NCBI RefSeq assembly: GCF_037038585.1
Contig: NC_092521.1
Location: 55,416,398-55,480,397, forward strand
DNA: 64,000 bases
Direction of reading: 5' to 3'
Source: Patagioenas fasciata
Taxonomy: Eukaryota; Chordata; Aves; Columbiformes; Columbidae
A program made the position numbers and the translations under genes. Below, in pieces: positions 1-12,399 of this stretch. The notes beneath the pieces were generated by a model. It ran no database searches. It saw only the letters and a program-made list of their open reading frames with translations, and was not told the origin of the DNA. Positions within the stretch are counted from its first letter, which is position 1. Each line of letters starts with the position of its first letter.

Positions 1-1930
1 GAAGAGGGAGGGTGGAGGTGGAAGATGACATTTTGCCAAAGGGGATAAGACAAAGTCAATAAGCAAAACTTATCTTTCAGGCCTTCTTTAAAGATATTAA
101 AAATTGAAGTGTTAATAAACCATTAAAAATGTAGTAGTGTCCTTTTTATTTTGGAGCTTTTCCCGGACTGTGTATGGTCTGTAGGGTGCTGATAGTGGGT
201 AGGTGTATCTAGTCCACTTTGCAGGTGGTGTGGCTGCCCTGCTTCTACGTACTGCTAGTAAATGGCGTGAAACTGCCTTGGATGAAGAATCGGTGCTGAG
301 GTGAAGAGCAGGTGCCTGAATCCAGGCAGCACTGAAGATGTTGATGGTTTCTCAGATTTATAGTAGTCGTCGTGACACAGAGTTTCCTGTTTGGAGTCCC
401 TAGGTATTTATGCTGGAACTAACTTTCTGGGGCAAACACTTACTTCAGTCTTTGGCAAAAGACAGAATACAGAACAACCCTAATAAACATTTACTATAAC
501 ATTGGAATGCCCTGTTCTTCGTGTTTGCTGGTGGGATAAAATTCTGTAGCTTCTTTTTAGCCATGTTGCTGTGAAAGTAACAGTTCACTGCTTTGCTTTC
601 TGCACTAGTTCCTGTTGAGCAGCTTTGTGGTGTAGTTCTTGGGAGACATCCCCATGTAACACTGACCACTGCTGCCAGGGAGACTCTGTCTTTGCTGATC
701 TTGAGCTTCTGTGGCAGCTCTGGTCTGGTGGCACATTTCAGTGTTGGACAAGAGGGGGAACTAAATGCAGGAGTCAGTTTTCACACGGGTTTGACCACTT
801 GCAGGAAGAACTGAAACTAGTGGCCATGAAAGACCACCCCCATTCCTTTACTTCCTGTCTGAATTTGTTTTCTAGGTGTCCTCAAATAATGTAACTAAGC
901 ATATTAAAGTTGGTATATTGTGGTTTTCTTTTTGAATGGAAGTTGCGTGTGTTTAAGAAAGACTTCTATTCTGACTGAGCTGTGTAAGCAGAGGTAGTGG
1001 TGGTGGTGTCACCTGTAATTGTTTGCCCTCTAGGTGGCAAATAGCTATGTAGAAATGAGGTCTTGTGCAAAAGCAAAACAAGTGATTATTTTGTCTGGTT
1101 TTCTCATTGCTGCTAGATGGTAAGGTCAGTGCTTTTTCCTTTTTTCCTGGGAAAAGGGTTTGTGTTTGTGAGCTGGATCTAGGAACTGATTTGGATGAAA
1201 TACAATTCATAGGGGATGAAAGATGTGGTTTTAACTAAATTGTGGTATAAGCATCTTCCATCATGTTACAGTGCCACTTTTTGTAAAGCTTGGTACCAGC
1301 TTGTGTAATGTTGATAACACTGCCAGCAGGGTATTGAATCACTCCTTCTGTGGTAGCTACTTCTGTTTCTGGCAGTGGTGGACTGATGTTCTTCCCTCCC
1401 TCTTTGGGAGAAAAGATTTAAAGGGTGTTATGGTATCTAGGCAGTGAGGTATAAGACAGCTGTTATTATAGCTAAGCAGTCTGAGCTCAGACACTTGAAA
1501 CAAAAATTAATTGAAAGGTGACTGAAATAGTTATTATTACCTTGTAAACTTCTGTATGAGAAAAAAGCATTGAGGTGGATTGTGTGTGGGTTTGGTGTGG
1601 TTTTTTTTTTTTTTAAGTCTCCTTATCATCCAAGTTCTGCAAAAAAAATGTAGTCTGGAAATAATTATTTCAGGATGTTCTTGTAAGTTTTATCTTTTTA
1701 CTCATGCTGGTGCAGGTTCTCGTGCATAGGTGAATTCAGAGAGCTCACGGGTGATCAACATCTAGACTGTTCTCAGAGTGGGTAGTAATTAAATAGCAAT
1801 ATTTTGAGTGTCTCAATGGCTCATGCTGGCTTTGGAGGTCAGGAAACTGAGACACCTGTCTCACATCTCATGTGGGAATTTAGGAGCAGTTGGTGTCAAG
1901 TGAAGAAAAAGTATAGTAGGAAGAGACGGT
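1..1930. other. Intergenic, no gene seen
   Basis: AT-rich single-copy-looking DNA. Short frames at 445-894 and 953-1210 lack splice context and resemble nothing I know. A poly-T run lies at 1601-1614. Confidence 0.5.
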
Positions 1931-2037
1931 CGTGGCACTTAGGGACGTGGTTTAGTGGTGGACTTGGCAGTGTTAAGTTAATGGTTGGACTCGATGATCT
2001 TAAGGGTTTTTTCCAACCAGCCTAAATGGTTCTATGG
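1931..2037 (+). mobile_element. CR1 3' end fragment
   Basis: A roughly 107-base tail reading 'cacttagggacgtggttta', then 'ggttggactcgatgatctt', a 'ttttttccaacc' block and a degenerate 'tggttctatggg' end. This is a standard severely 5'-truncated bird CR1. A related copy is at 51552-51658. Confidence 0.75.
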
Positions 2038-2934
2038 GAAGAGCAAAATGCACTACTCCAGAAGTGGCTTTGTTGATGGCTGTTAAAAAGGTCTGTACGT
2101 GCTGCCTTCTCCCCAGACATATGCTGGAAACTGCTGTAGCCTTCTCCAGGAACAGGGCTTTCTCTCCAACCTCGGGCTGTAAAGCCTCAGACATGGTGAC
2201 CAGTCTTGTAAACAGGAGAATGCCAGGAGAAGGGTTTTCATTGTATTCATGCTCACTATTGTCTAACATCGAATTTCCAATGCAATCTTCATGGTGCTGC
2301 TTTCAGACTTCATTTTCTTGTGTAATACCTTGAAATACTTTAGCCCTTGGGCCTCTCATTTCATGTCCCAGCTTCAAGAAAATCAGAACAGATTGCTTTC
2401 CTGATTAGGTGAAATTATCTCTTCATCCTGCCTCTGCAGGAACCAGATTACAATGACAAAGGAAGGTCAGCAGATTTGTGGAAAAACTTAACTTCTTATA
2501 GAGACAAAGTTTATCTGATTGCACCATCTTTGTCCTGCTTCTCCCTGTGTGAATCTGAAATCTAATTCAAGCCAAGTCTGATAGAGAGGTTCATGTTTCA
2601 CAGATACCAGCTACTTCCAGTTACAGGAAAATGAGAGCTGAGATGAAAGACACGTAAGTTGGTGCTCCCATCCAGGGCAAGCCTGCACAACAGTGAGCTG
2701 AGAAGACACCTGTCCCGCTGCTGCTGTTTGACCAGTTAGTGCTGGGCTGCTTACCAAGTGTAGATCAAACACCCTGGCAGTGCTTGTCAGCAATGTGGAT
2801 GAGTGACGAGTGTATTACAAGGGAGCAGGTTAGGACGCGTGGTGGGGAAAACTTGAGCTGCTCATGGAGGGTCTCTGGGGTGGGACAGGAAGGAGGTGAT
2901 GCGAGAAAAGGTGGAATGGCGGGGTGGGAAATGC
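2038..2934. other. Intergenic, no gene seen
   Basis: No coding or RNA gene signal. The overlapping frames on opposite strands at 2000-2333 are short and unrecognised. Confidence 0.5.
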
Positions 2935-3725
2935 TGGAAGTCGAAAGAAAGTGGTGGGGAGAAATTTAATGAAATATAAAAAGGGCAAGTGTAGAGTCTT
3001 GCATCTGGGCAGGAACAGTATAAGTTGGGGAATGACCTATTGGAGAGCAGCAGAGGGGAAAGGGATCTGGGGGTCCTGGTGGACAGCAGGATGGCCATGA
3101 GCCAGCACTGTGCCCTTGTGGCCAGGAAGGCCAATGGCATCCTGGGGTGTATTAGAAGGGGGGTGGTTAGTAGGTCCAGAGAGGTTCTCCTTCCCCTCTA
3201 CTCTGCCCTGGTGAGACCACACCTGGAATATTGTGTCCAGTTCTGGGCCCTTCCGTTCAAGAAAGACAGGGAACTGCCTGAGGGAGTCCAGCGCAGGGCA
3301 ACAAAGATGATTAAGGGAGTGGAGCATCTCCCTTATGAGGAAAGGCTGAGGGAGCTGGGTCTCTTTAGCTTGGAGGAGACTGAGGGGTGACCTCATTAAT
3401 GTTTTTAAATATGTAAAGGGTGAGTGTCAGGAGGATGGAGCCAGGCTCTTCTTGGTGACAACCAATGATAAGACAAGGGACAATGGGTACAAACTGGAAC
3501 ACAGGAGTTTCCACTTAAATATGAGAAGAAACTTCTCAGTGAGGGTGACAGACACTGGAACAGGCTGCCCAGGGGAGTTGTGGAGTCTCCTTCTCTGGAG
3601 ACATTCAAAACCCACCTGGACACATTCCTGTGTAGCCTCATCTAGGTGTTCCTGCTCTGGCAGGGGGATTGGACTGGATGATCTTTCGAAGTCCCTTCCA
3701 ATCCCTAACATTTTGTGATTCTGTT
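2935..3725 (+). mobile_element. CR1 LINE, 5'-truncated, with reverse-transcriptase C-terminal frame
   Basis: About 790 bases of sense CR1 ending at 'ttttgtgattctgtt'. A still-open frame of 121 codons (3025-3390) encodes the end of the CR1 ORF2 protein, with motifs such as [25 protein letters not shown] and R-R-A-T-K-M-I. The frame breaks at 3390 (TGA) before the usual R-G-D-L-I segment. The left boundary is approximate. CR1 elements make no target-site duplications, so none is expected. Confidence 0.92.
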
Positions 3726-5326
3726 ATAACCCTGTGTGTTTGCATCCTCATTTCTCCAACCTGCTCTGCTCAGATACTTTGGAAATAGTAATGGTTTAAT
3801 GGTTGCAAATGAGTGGGAGAAGGAGTCTGATCTTCAGAGGAGCTGTAACTGGCCTCAGAGCTTCTCTTAGACCAGACACTCAGAAAAACAAGCTAATTGT
3901 GGTTTTATGAGTCCACTTCTAGAGCTGTGTAGAAGTTGCGTTTGTGGAACTAGAGGCATACAAGTGAAGCAGCTAATCAAAAGCAAATATTTTCAGGAAC
4001 GTAACCAGCAGCATGTGGACAGGGGCTGTCTGATCTCCTTGGCTACTGCCATGCAAGTGCTGTGGGGAAAGAGCAGCATGTGACCCGAGTCCTCTGGAGC
4101 TCTGTGTATGCAGCAGGGCTCGTTAGGTGAGCCACACAAACATTATTTCCCCAGTGGGCAGGCATAATAATAGGGTTAGGCAAAACTGTTGTGTGTGTCT
4201 GTGTGCATATTTATGTCTGATCTGTGAACAAAAATCTGGGGTGCCTGAATGCAAAGTGGTGGTTATAGTAAACTGGGTTACTATAGGACTACACATTGTA
4301 GCACCTTGTTCAAAACCCCCTGCTAAATGCACTCTGAGCCGCTGCAAGTATTAGAGACCTTCAAGGAGAGACAGGAGGCTTAAGCAGGAGAATGCTGACA
4401 CAAGGTGAATTTCCAACATTCAGAAAGAAGCATTTGCTGCTGCTTTCATGAAGTACAAAGATCTCAGCTGTCAATGCAAAAGCATTTTTAGATTATAAGA
4501 AATTAAGCTGTTTTTTTTAATAGGAAAATCCTTCCCAGTCTCAAGTCTGATGGCCAATAAGTCCCGTATATTCCTTTCCTTGTAGCTGTACATTGATAGT
4601 TCTCATTCTGGTTGGAATTGTAGAAGCGAAAGCACTTGCTCTTATAGTAGGGTGAGGCAATAATAGTCTCAGAATTAGACTGTCTGTCAAAATGTGGTAT
4701 TTTTTAGCATGTCTAGTGTATTTGAGAGTTTATGTAGCTCTTAGAACAGTTTTAGTGAATGTGTGATACTAATTAAAAGATAATTCTGTGAGTAAAGTAC
4801 TTACATATAAACGTTCTATATAATTATGCTTTCCAGTTGCCATTTATATATACAGTTTTGGACAGATAGGAGTGTGAAAGCAATGCAAATTTTACAGTCT
4901 TCCCTTCCAGTGTAACTTTAAACCAAAACCTGCAGAAATGCATGGTACAGCTCAGACTATGCAGTCACTTGCCCACTATGCCTTATGCAGTGTGGGGAAG
5001 AGATTCCTTTAGTGCCTATTGCATAGGTTCAAAAAGTCTTGCCATGTTTGTATGGCATGCAGAAGGGGCTACAGGGACAAAGCTTCATTTTGGTGCTTCT
5101 TAACTCTTGAAAGCCTGACTTCAGATTACTTCTGAGCGGAGTTCCTGTGATTTCTTTTATCACTACCGCTCCTGTGAATGGTGTGCTCCCCTGGTAAGGA
5201 GAGAGCATCACGTGGAATGAAATTGTGTTAGCCTGATCCTCAGCGAGGACTTTAAAATATCTTTAAAAGCTTTATGTGTGTTTTTATTTTCTGTATAAAA
5301 CCATGGACTTAATAGAGAAACTGGTT
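3726..5326. other. Intergenic, no gene seen
   Basis: AT-rich sequence without a supportable gene. A short GT-rich patch lies at 4189-4206. Confidence 0.5.
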
Positions 5327-5420
5327 CATAGAATCATAGAACATTAGGGATTGGAAGGGACCTCAAAAGATCATTTAATGCAATCCCCCCGATGCAGTTT
5401 AAGGGCCAGTACATGTTTCC
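5327..5420 (-). mobile_element. CR1 3' end fragment
   Basis: Starts 'tcatagaatcatagaac' and continues 'ggattggaagggacctc', the reverse complement of a CR1 tail. The similarity fades after about 5420. Confidence 0.75.
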
Positions 5421-5519
5421 TGTTAATTTGCCCAGTTAACTGAGCTCTGATGACCCTTTAAGTGATGGTGGTGTCACCCTCTTTGCTCTGCTGGCACTGC
5501 TCTATTCCGTAGTTGCTAC

Positions 5520-5800
5520 CGTGCTCTCTTAAGCGGTCTGAGTTAATTGCTATGTTCAGACCAAGGGACAACGCGCTGAGTCTCCACTTCAACCGCGCTG
5601 CTGCTTATTGTTCGCGGTAAACGGGACTGCGAACCTCCCAGCTTGTCTGGTTTCGGTCTCCCTGCTGCCTCTACCCGCTGGTTTTTTTTTTGGGTAAAGC
5701 TGGCGGTAGGAAGAAGGCTGAGGAAAGCCGCCAGATGGCAATGTCTCCCCGGCACTCAGCGCTCCTGGCTCCGGCAGCCACTCCCGGCCTGCCCCCGGGC
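5520..5800. promoter_or_regulatory. Orphan CpG-rich patch (possible promoter or first exon)
   Basis: I count 19 CpG dinucleotides in 281 bases, far above the surrounding DNA, where CpG is rare. The patch lies some 6 kb beyond the APCDD1 stop. No recognisable coding exon is present on either strand. The longest forward frame here (5733-5887 from its first ATG) has no known similarity. A splice-donor-like AAG|GTATCA occurs at 5827-5835. Confidence 0.45.
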
Positions 5801-5835
5801 TTTGCCTGTCTCTTGGTTATAACCATGAAGGTATC

Positions 5836-8800
5836 AATTGTGTTTGGTGGAAGATATGGTTGTTTCCAGCAATGCCTTGTCGGGTAGTTAGTAAAGCTGC
5901 TGTCTGTCTATCATTTTAATAATCTTTGGGCATTCTTCCAGCTACTGTTTGGTGCTGAGAGAGAAGTGACCTGGTAGTTGGGCACTTATATAAGAAATTC
6001 ATAATGCATGTGTCTGTCTAGCAGGCATCTCTCCTCTGGATGAAGGTACGTAGTAGGTCAGATCCCAGACTTTTTCCATGGGTGGAATTGCAGAATTCAG
6101 CGGAGTTAATCTAAGAAATATAATTCCTAACAACTCCAAGAACAAACTTTTTACCCAAACTTTTTCTATTTCTGTATTTGACGAATGCACTATCCTGCAT
6201 AACTTGCTTGCCCATTTTCCAATAGACTGTCATGGAAATGACAGCAGACAGGGACCAGTGTGGTTCCCATGGGAAAAGAATGTTGGGAATTGTCTACCCG
6301 CTTTAGGGCAGTGATCACGGGCAGTTCCCATGACTGGGAGACACGTAGGAATTAATTACTGTTCTTGGGGCTTGGTAGTGCCACAACTAGAATCCATGTG
6401 ATGGACTGGTCCTATACCCTGGAGCAGACTTGTGATGAAGAAAGGGTGGGGAGAAGGTGCTTAGTAAGTAATTAATTGCTCAGGCCAACAGTGCTGTTTC
6501 CTTAACTATTGAGGGTCCTTGTGGTTTCATGCCTCGCAGCCATGTTTGTTTCTGCCTCATGCACCAGTGGAGTGGAAATTTTGTTTCTTCATTTCCTTAT
6601 TGTTATTTATTGATGTCAACAAATAGTAATTTAAAGACATCAACAGTGATTACACCAAAGACGAGAAGACTAGAAGGAGAAAAATTATTGACAAATGCTT
6701 TGTAGTAAGAGGAAAAAATATGGAAAATAAATGAAAAAATTCAGGATGAGTAGTGCTGGCTTTTATTACCTAGCCTTCCCTGTTGTGTCAGGAGTGAGTA
6801 TATTTTGCTACATATAATCTATTTATGCCTGAATTCATCCGTACCCACTACTTTATGTGGAAAGAAGACCACTTCTTCACAGGCTGTGGCTACTGCATTT
6901 GGACTGCCTTGTAATTTAGGGCATTCTTCCTGAAAATCAAGCTCATCTTTCAGGGGCCTCCTGAGTTGCTTCTGAAACCTCAGAAATTGTTTGACTCCCA
7001 GGCTTTTGATGGTGATGGTGGAAGTCTCATTGGCTTCATTTCACATCTTCTTTCTTTGTGCAAGTGAGGCTGGAGTGAAACTGCACAACACTGAAGAAAG
7101 ATACTCTTGTTATCCTGTGATTTTTCGTTCCATTCTCAGTTAATTTGAGGTTTTTCTTCCTGTTTAAGAACAGAGTCTTTTCTAATCCCAGCCCTCCTGG
7201 TTGTAGCCCTTAGATCAAGAGAGATGGAATAGCAGGGCAGTGATGCTGTTTTGTTTGCTTGCTTCTCATTTATGAAAAATATTTTGTTTCTTTTAAACCA
7301 CTGCCTTTATCCTGACAAAGATGCTCTGACCATACGCTCCTTGCAAGCCAATGCTGTTGTTACTTGCTGAGCATTTCCAGACCCTGTTTTAGTCAGAGAA
7401 CCTAAAGCTGTGCTGTGAAACCCAAATCTTCCCACTTGTATTCGTCAGAGCTGTTTCTAGTGACACGTTCTCAAGCATAAGTGTTTTCTTCTGTATAGAG
7501 TAAGAAATGAGCTTTTCTGTGCACAAGTTACTGAACAGAGGGAATTTTGGTTATTGCTTTCTGAGACACCTGTAATTTTTTACAGGTAGAAAGTGAACAG
7601 AAAATTAACGTGTAGGAGGCAAAGAAATACTTAATTTTTCAGTTAGTCTCTTTTATTTCAATCAATAGTTTAACAAGTGCTTAAACTTCCCCGGCAGTTT
7701 AATCTTGAACATAGTTGAGAAGAAAAATATCTTCTATAACTTTACAAAAATAAAAAGATTTCTTTTAAATCCAGCACTTTAAGCAAGCACACTCCAATTC
7801 AACCAAGACAGACATTATATCTTCAGATATGGACTTCTGCTCATAAAAATGACATTCTACCCCAGGGCAGCAGGCACAGTATGTAAACGGTATAGAAACA
7901 GAGTAACAACACTTGTTTTGTTTTGTTTTTTTTTTTTTTCTGATCCCTTTTGTCCTTTTTCTGAAATAGAACCTGTTAAAACAATTTGCCCAAGAACTTC
8001 TTCGGGTTACCATTTGTTCTGTCAGGTGGCTCCTTGAGTAGGATATTACTGAGGGAAAAACTTTCACCTGTCCTGGCAACATTGGCAGTTATTGAAGATA
8101 CCAACATGAATTGCTTCATTTTTTAAAACCTCTGCATTTTGGTATGGCACATGTCATTCAGTTTGTAGGTCTTCCACTGCTAAATCACTTGCAGCTTAAC
8201 TTCTTTAGCAGCCAGGGCTGCCAGCACATGAGGTCAAGTTGGAGAAATAGAACGAATGGAATATATTCTGTCACAAATGTATATGGTGCTGTGCAGCAGT
8301 TAATTTAGCACATGATGAAACAGAAAGATCAAGGAAGCTTAGCTTCTAGTTCCGTGCCTGTAGCTTAGCAGAAGCCTGGCTTAGCAAATAAACTTCACTC
8401 TGCAGACTTACTTATATTTTTGCCCAACTTGGCTTCTGTTGGCTAATAGAAAAATAGGGAAAAATATATAGACACAAAGAGGGAAGCTGGTCTTAAAGAT
8501 CTTAAAGTTATGTGTCTGATCAACACTACAAATGAACTAGAGGAACTCCAAATCAGATTTCTGGCCATGCATTATGAAGGCTTTTTAAAAGTACTTCCTT
8601 TTTAACTGTCTCTAGGTGAGAGAAGAAAAAAAATGCAGTTCTTGTACAATTTGTACATTGTGTCATGTTTGCATTTGGTGTAATTGTAAGCCTTGGAAAA
8701 CCTAAAGTTTTTAAAGTCCATGATTCAAATCACAGCTGAGGCATGAATGTGCTTTTCAGAGGTAAGAACTAGACAGGTCTTTCTCTTGAAACTGATGTAA

Positions 8801-10626
8801 TATTTGTGACGTTAAGTAATTTACAGAGAAGCCACAAAGCACCAATAAACTGTAGATCATTGCCCTGATGAGTGTCAAACATCATACTGTGGGGCAGCTC
8901 CTTTGCTCTCAGCTTCAATCCTGCATCATGAGCACGTGCAGATTTTAGCTGGGACTGAGTTGTGTGTGGCACTTGCGTAGGCAAGGAACAGGGTCTGACG
9001 ATTTCTGGCCATCGAGATTTTTACCAGACATGAGACCAACTAATGTGGAAATGGTTGGTGATGGTGGAAGAAGCTTGTCTCATGATCTGAGGAACATCAT
9101 GCCATACCCATCCTCATAAATAAAGACTAACATGAATTCAGTCATGCCACTGTGTCTCAAACAGAACAAAGCTAGTATTTGAGTATTTATATTTGTTTAA
9201 CTGTCTTGTAATTTATAGTATTTATACTTATTCAACACTATTATAATAGCTCTGTAACTCACTTGGAGATATGCTGGTGTCAGTCTGCTGAATTCAAAAC
9301 TCCATCCTGGTTCCTAGCGTGACTTTCAGAGGCATTGTCTTGTTCTTGACTCTTTAGTTAAACTGTGCTCCTAATGCCTCCCTACCAGTAACTGATCCAG
9401 ACCTGACTCTTCAAGTAGGTTTGACTGTGTGGAGCAGAGAAAACCATCAAGAAATGCTGATCAGATCAGCATAGGGCTTGATTCATCTTGGGTAGTTGGC
9501 TTTCAGCTCCTTCCAGCAGGCTGGAGTAAGATCTGATATCAGATGGATGGATGAACACTTTCCCTGGTGACTCCTAAGCCATCCTGATCTCTGTTCCTGA
9601 CTCTTAGTGAGTTTTCTGTGACTTTTCATCTACCTGAGGAAAAAACATGAAAGATGTGATCTGACCTGGCAGTGAGAGCCTCTGATTGTTCCCCCCCATT
9701 TCCTCCTGCTGTCTCAAAATGAGATAAACTAGTTTTGTTCCCATTGTGAGGAAATTTACATCCAAGACTGATGCCAGCTTCGAAAAACTGTCAAGAAGGC
9801 ATTGATTTTGAGGAGGTAGGCAGACTGAGCATAGCCATTTGCTACTCAAAGGGCTTTTTCCTACAGATTTTGCTAGTGAGGTCCACGCTGTCACTGTTTC
9901 CTAAGAATGCTTTTGCTATAGCAGACAGTATAAAGACTCACCTGTGTAAAGCTGAAAGACCTCATTCATGACACTTTTTCTGTGATGCTGAAAATAACAT
10001 ACTAAGGGCTTCTTTCCCCCATACTACTAGACTGAGCATCTAGAAGCTGCTGATACTGATGAAGAGCCACTATGACCTTACTCCTTATGTTTCTTATGCA
10101 GGTTTTTGCCCTCTCTGTGAGCCAAAACATAGTGTATATACCTGTAAAAGCCACAGCCCAAATGCCACAAAGTTAAGCAGTGCCCTCAGCTCGCTCTCCA
10201 TGAAAACAGGGGAGCATGGTTCATCCATGAACTTGTAACTCCTTGCTGGCCTAAAATATCTCCCCTACTGCCTCCCCAGCATTTGCTCTGATTCACATCA
10301 GTGTGTACACAAAGATGTATTTGCCATGGAGGGAAACCTGAGGGCTTCCTGGGCAGGCTCTTGTTGAAGAATGCTCTGAGGGCTGTGCCGATCCACCTTC
10401 CCAGCAGTGTCTCCCCAAACCAACACTGATTTAAACTCCGTGAAACCATGGTACGTGTTGGGACAGTCCAGCATGGAGAAAAGAGAGGACATGGCTGCAT
10501 TTTTGCAGCTCTTGCTCCTCCCTCTGGTAAGACGGGGCCAGTTGCCCTCCATCAGATGGATGCGGGTACATTTCCAGCTGCTTTCTGGCTCTTCTAGGGA
10601 TCAGGGTGTACTTGCTGCTGAAAATC
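5836..10626. other. Intergenic, no gene seen
   Basis: No exon, RNA gene or recognisable transposon was found. A poly-T tract lies at 7927-7940. Frames near 7765-8082, 9604-9971 and 10186-10673 overlap one another on both strands and are unremarkable. Confidence 0.5.
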
Positions 10627-10632
10627 TTTATT
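10627..10632 (-). terminator. Candidate distal poly(A) signal AATAAA
   Basis: Minus-strand AATAAA about 1.3 kb after the APCDD1 stop. Using it would place an antisense-neutral CR1 (10704-11020, same strand as the gene) inside the 3' UTR. This is position-based only. Confidence 0.3.
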
Positions 10633-10703
10633 TGTTCCCACATGAGCTCACATTGCTAAAAATACGCGGCTAAATAGGATTGCAGAACATGTTAGAGCCC
10701 GCT

Positions 10704-11020
10704 TAGAATCATAGAACAGTTTGGGTTGCAAGGGACCTTCCAAGGTCATGTAGTCCAATCCCCTGCAATGAGCAGGGACACCTTCAGCTGGATCAGGTTG
10801 CTCAGAGCCCTGTGCAGCCTGGCCTGGAATGTCTCCAGGGATGGGGCATCTACCACCTCTCTGGGCAACCTGGGCCAGTGTTTTACCACCCTCACTGTAA
10901 AAAATTTCTTCCTCGTGTGTAGTTTTAGTTTAAAACCATTACGCCTTGTCCTGTCATAACATGGCCTTCTAAAAAGTCTGTCCCCACCTTTCTTATTAGA
11001 CTCCTTTTAAGTACTTTTTT
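10704..11020 (-). mobile_element. CR1 LINE, 5'-truncated
   Basis: Reads as a reverse-complement CR1: 'tagaatcatagaacagttt', 'gggttgcaagggacctt', 'tccaatcccctgcaatgag', 'gcctggcctggaatgtctcc', 'ctctctgggcaacctgggcc', on to the 'ccttgtcctgtcataacatg' region. It lies just past the probable APCDD1 3' end, in the same orientation as the gene. Confidence 0.93.
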
Positions 11021-11335
11021 AATTGTCCACCTGGCTGACAGAAAATCCAAGGCACAAATACTGCATGCAGAGTATGTAAGGCCTCAGGAATATGAAAACA
11101 GAACAAGTTCCTGCAGCTTTGTGTTGGCAACTTACCTTGTGCTGTGTGCATCTGACAGAAAAATGCTGCTTCTGTCTGGTTTTAAGGGGGCTTGGCTGTA
11201 ACTACACGCTAGGTACAAAGGGAGACCTTAAAGCAATTACATAGCTAAGGAAATTGAATGAGAAAATATTAAGCCACTGGTTATTTTTACAACTTAATGA
11301 TTGTAAAAATAGCTTAAATGACTTGGAGTATCTTT

Positions 11336-11341
11336 TTTAAT
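11336..11341 (-). terminator. Candidate poly(A) signal ATTAAA for APCDD1
   Basis: Minus-strand ATTAAA about 610 bases after the stop codon, the first common poly(A) hexamer variant seen downstream. RNA 3' ends would decide between this and the AATAAA at 10632-10627. Confidence 0.3.
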
Positions 11342-11947
11342 TAGAGGTATGAACCATATAGCACTGTCTGAACACATGGCTGTTGATTTGATGTTCCTTT
11401 TTTGTGTTATGAGCTGTGAGATAAGGACAAGATAAACCTTTTCGGGTTTCCTCCTTATATACATATCTACATCAGAGCTGTGAAGTCAGAGGCGGAAGCT
11501 GCTCACACAGTACTGGCACGACACCGAGCCCTTCCCCAGAGCTAAATTCTGATGAGAACCCCAGCACTGGGGAGAAGAGTACCACAATGGCAAGATGGAG
11601 AGACGACTGAAGCAGGATCTTAATGTTCACCTCAGCAATTAAAAAAAATAATAAAAGGAGACCCCCCTCCCTCCACCCCAGAAGTCTGCAGTCCTAAAGT
11701 GCAATTACTTTTGTGCAGTCATGTCAGGCCAGGGATCAGACTGGATGAAGTTCAAAGCACAAACATCAAACGAGTGCTGTTCTGGATTCGAGGAGGAGGG
11801 GGGAAGTAAGGAAAAGAACAACAGTTCTCAGGCATTCAAGTGCATCAAGAAAATAAATGTCCCTTTCTTTTGGAAGAAAAACAACCCCCAGTCTGGTGGA
11901 ATCCTGGCTTTGTAGTCATGAAAAATAAGTTGGGGTTTTTTTCACTT
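11342..11947 (-). other. APCDD1: Probable proximal APCDD1 3' UTR
   Basis: This is non-coding sequence directly after the TAG stop on the minus strand. It has an A-rich plus-strand patch at 11641-11658 and no convincing frame. The UTR end is not visible directly. The nearest poly(A)-signal-like hexamer downstream is ATTAAA (plus TTTAAT) at 11336-11341, giving a UTR of about 0.6 kb. A canonical AATAAA lies further on, at 10632-10627. Confidence 0.5.
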
Positions 11948-12399
11948 CTAGCTGAGAATGTCCCAATATGACACAGTACAAATAAACAACACCAAAGCAA
12001 GAGCTGGCGCCTTGGGATATTTTTCCGGTGCCCTGCTGCTGTACAGCCTTATTTTATTCTCCTCTGGTGACTCCTCAGCTCTGGGTACTGATGAAGCGCA
12101 CTGAATTAAAGGCATCTGGTAGGAAGTGGCTCTCTTCTCTGGTCGGTCGGGGCTGGACCCGTCACTTGGTCTCTGGCCGTTGTACAGCAAGTACCTGCCC
12201 CGGGCATCCTGCTCCATTTTGAAGATTTCATACTCGGTGTGAGGTAGGCGGATGCCGAGCGCGATGCAGCCGTTCGTGTGAGTGACATCTTGCTGAACCC
12301 CAACTTGCCAGGACCCCTGAGCTCCACACTCGTTCCCGTTGAAGACGTTGAGCAGAGAGGCCGTGGATATATCCATGGGAGTGACCTTCATGTGATTCA
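11948..12399 (-). CDS. APCDD1: APCDD1 terminal coding exon 5
   Basis: The acceptor cctcttgcag ends at 12400 and the TAG stop lies at 11950-11948. The exon has 452 coding bases for residues 366-515, opening [10 protein letters not shown]. It completes the second APCDDC half (C390, C410), a serine/proline- and charge-rich linker ([11 protein letters not shown]) and a hydrophobic tail from A496 to W511 ending D-I-L-S. The tail can be read as a single membrane segment or as a GPI-type C-terminal signal, because almost nothing follows it. The C-terminal 50 residues are the least conserved part of the family. Confidence 0.95.

Noticed and set aside
5690..5887. Short frame in the CpG patch as a NAPG or other coding first exon
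   Set aside because: The frame opens from a non-ATG codon, its first ATG has poor support and the peptide does not resemble NAPG or another protein I know.
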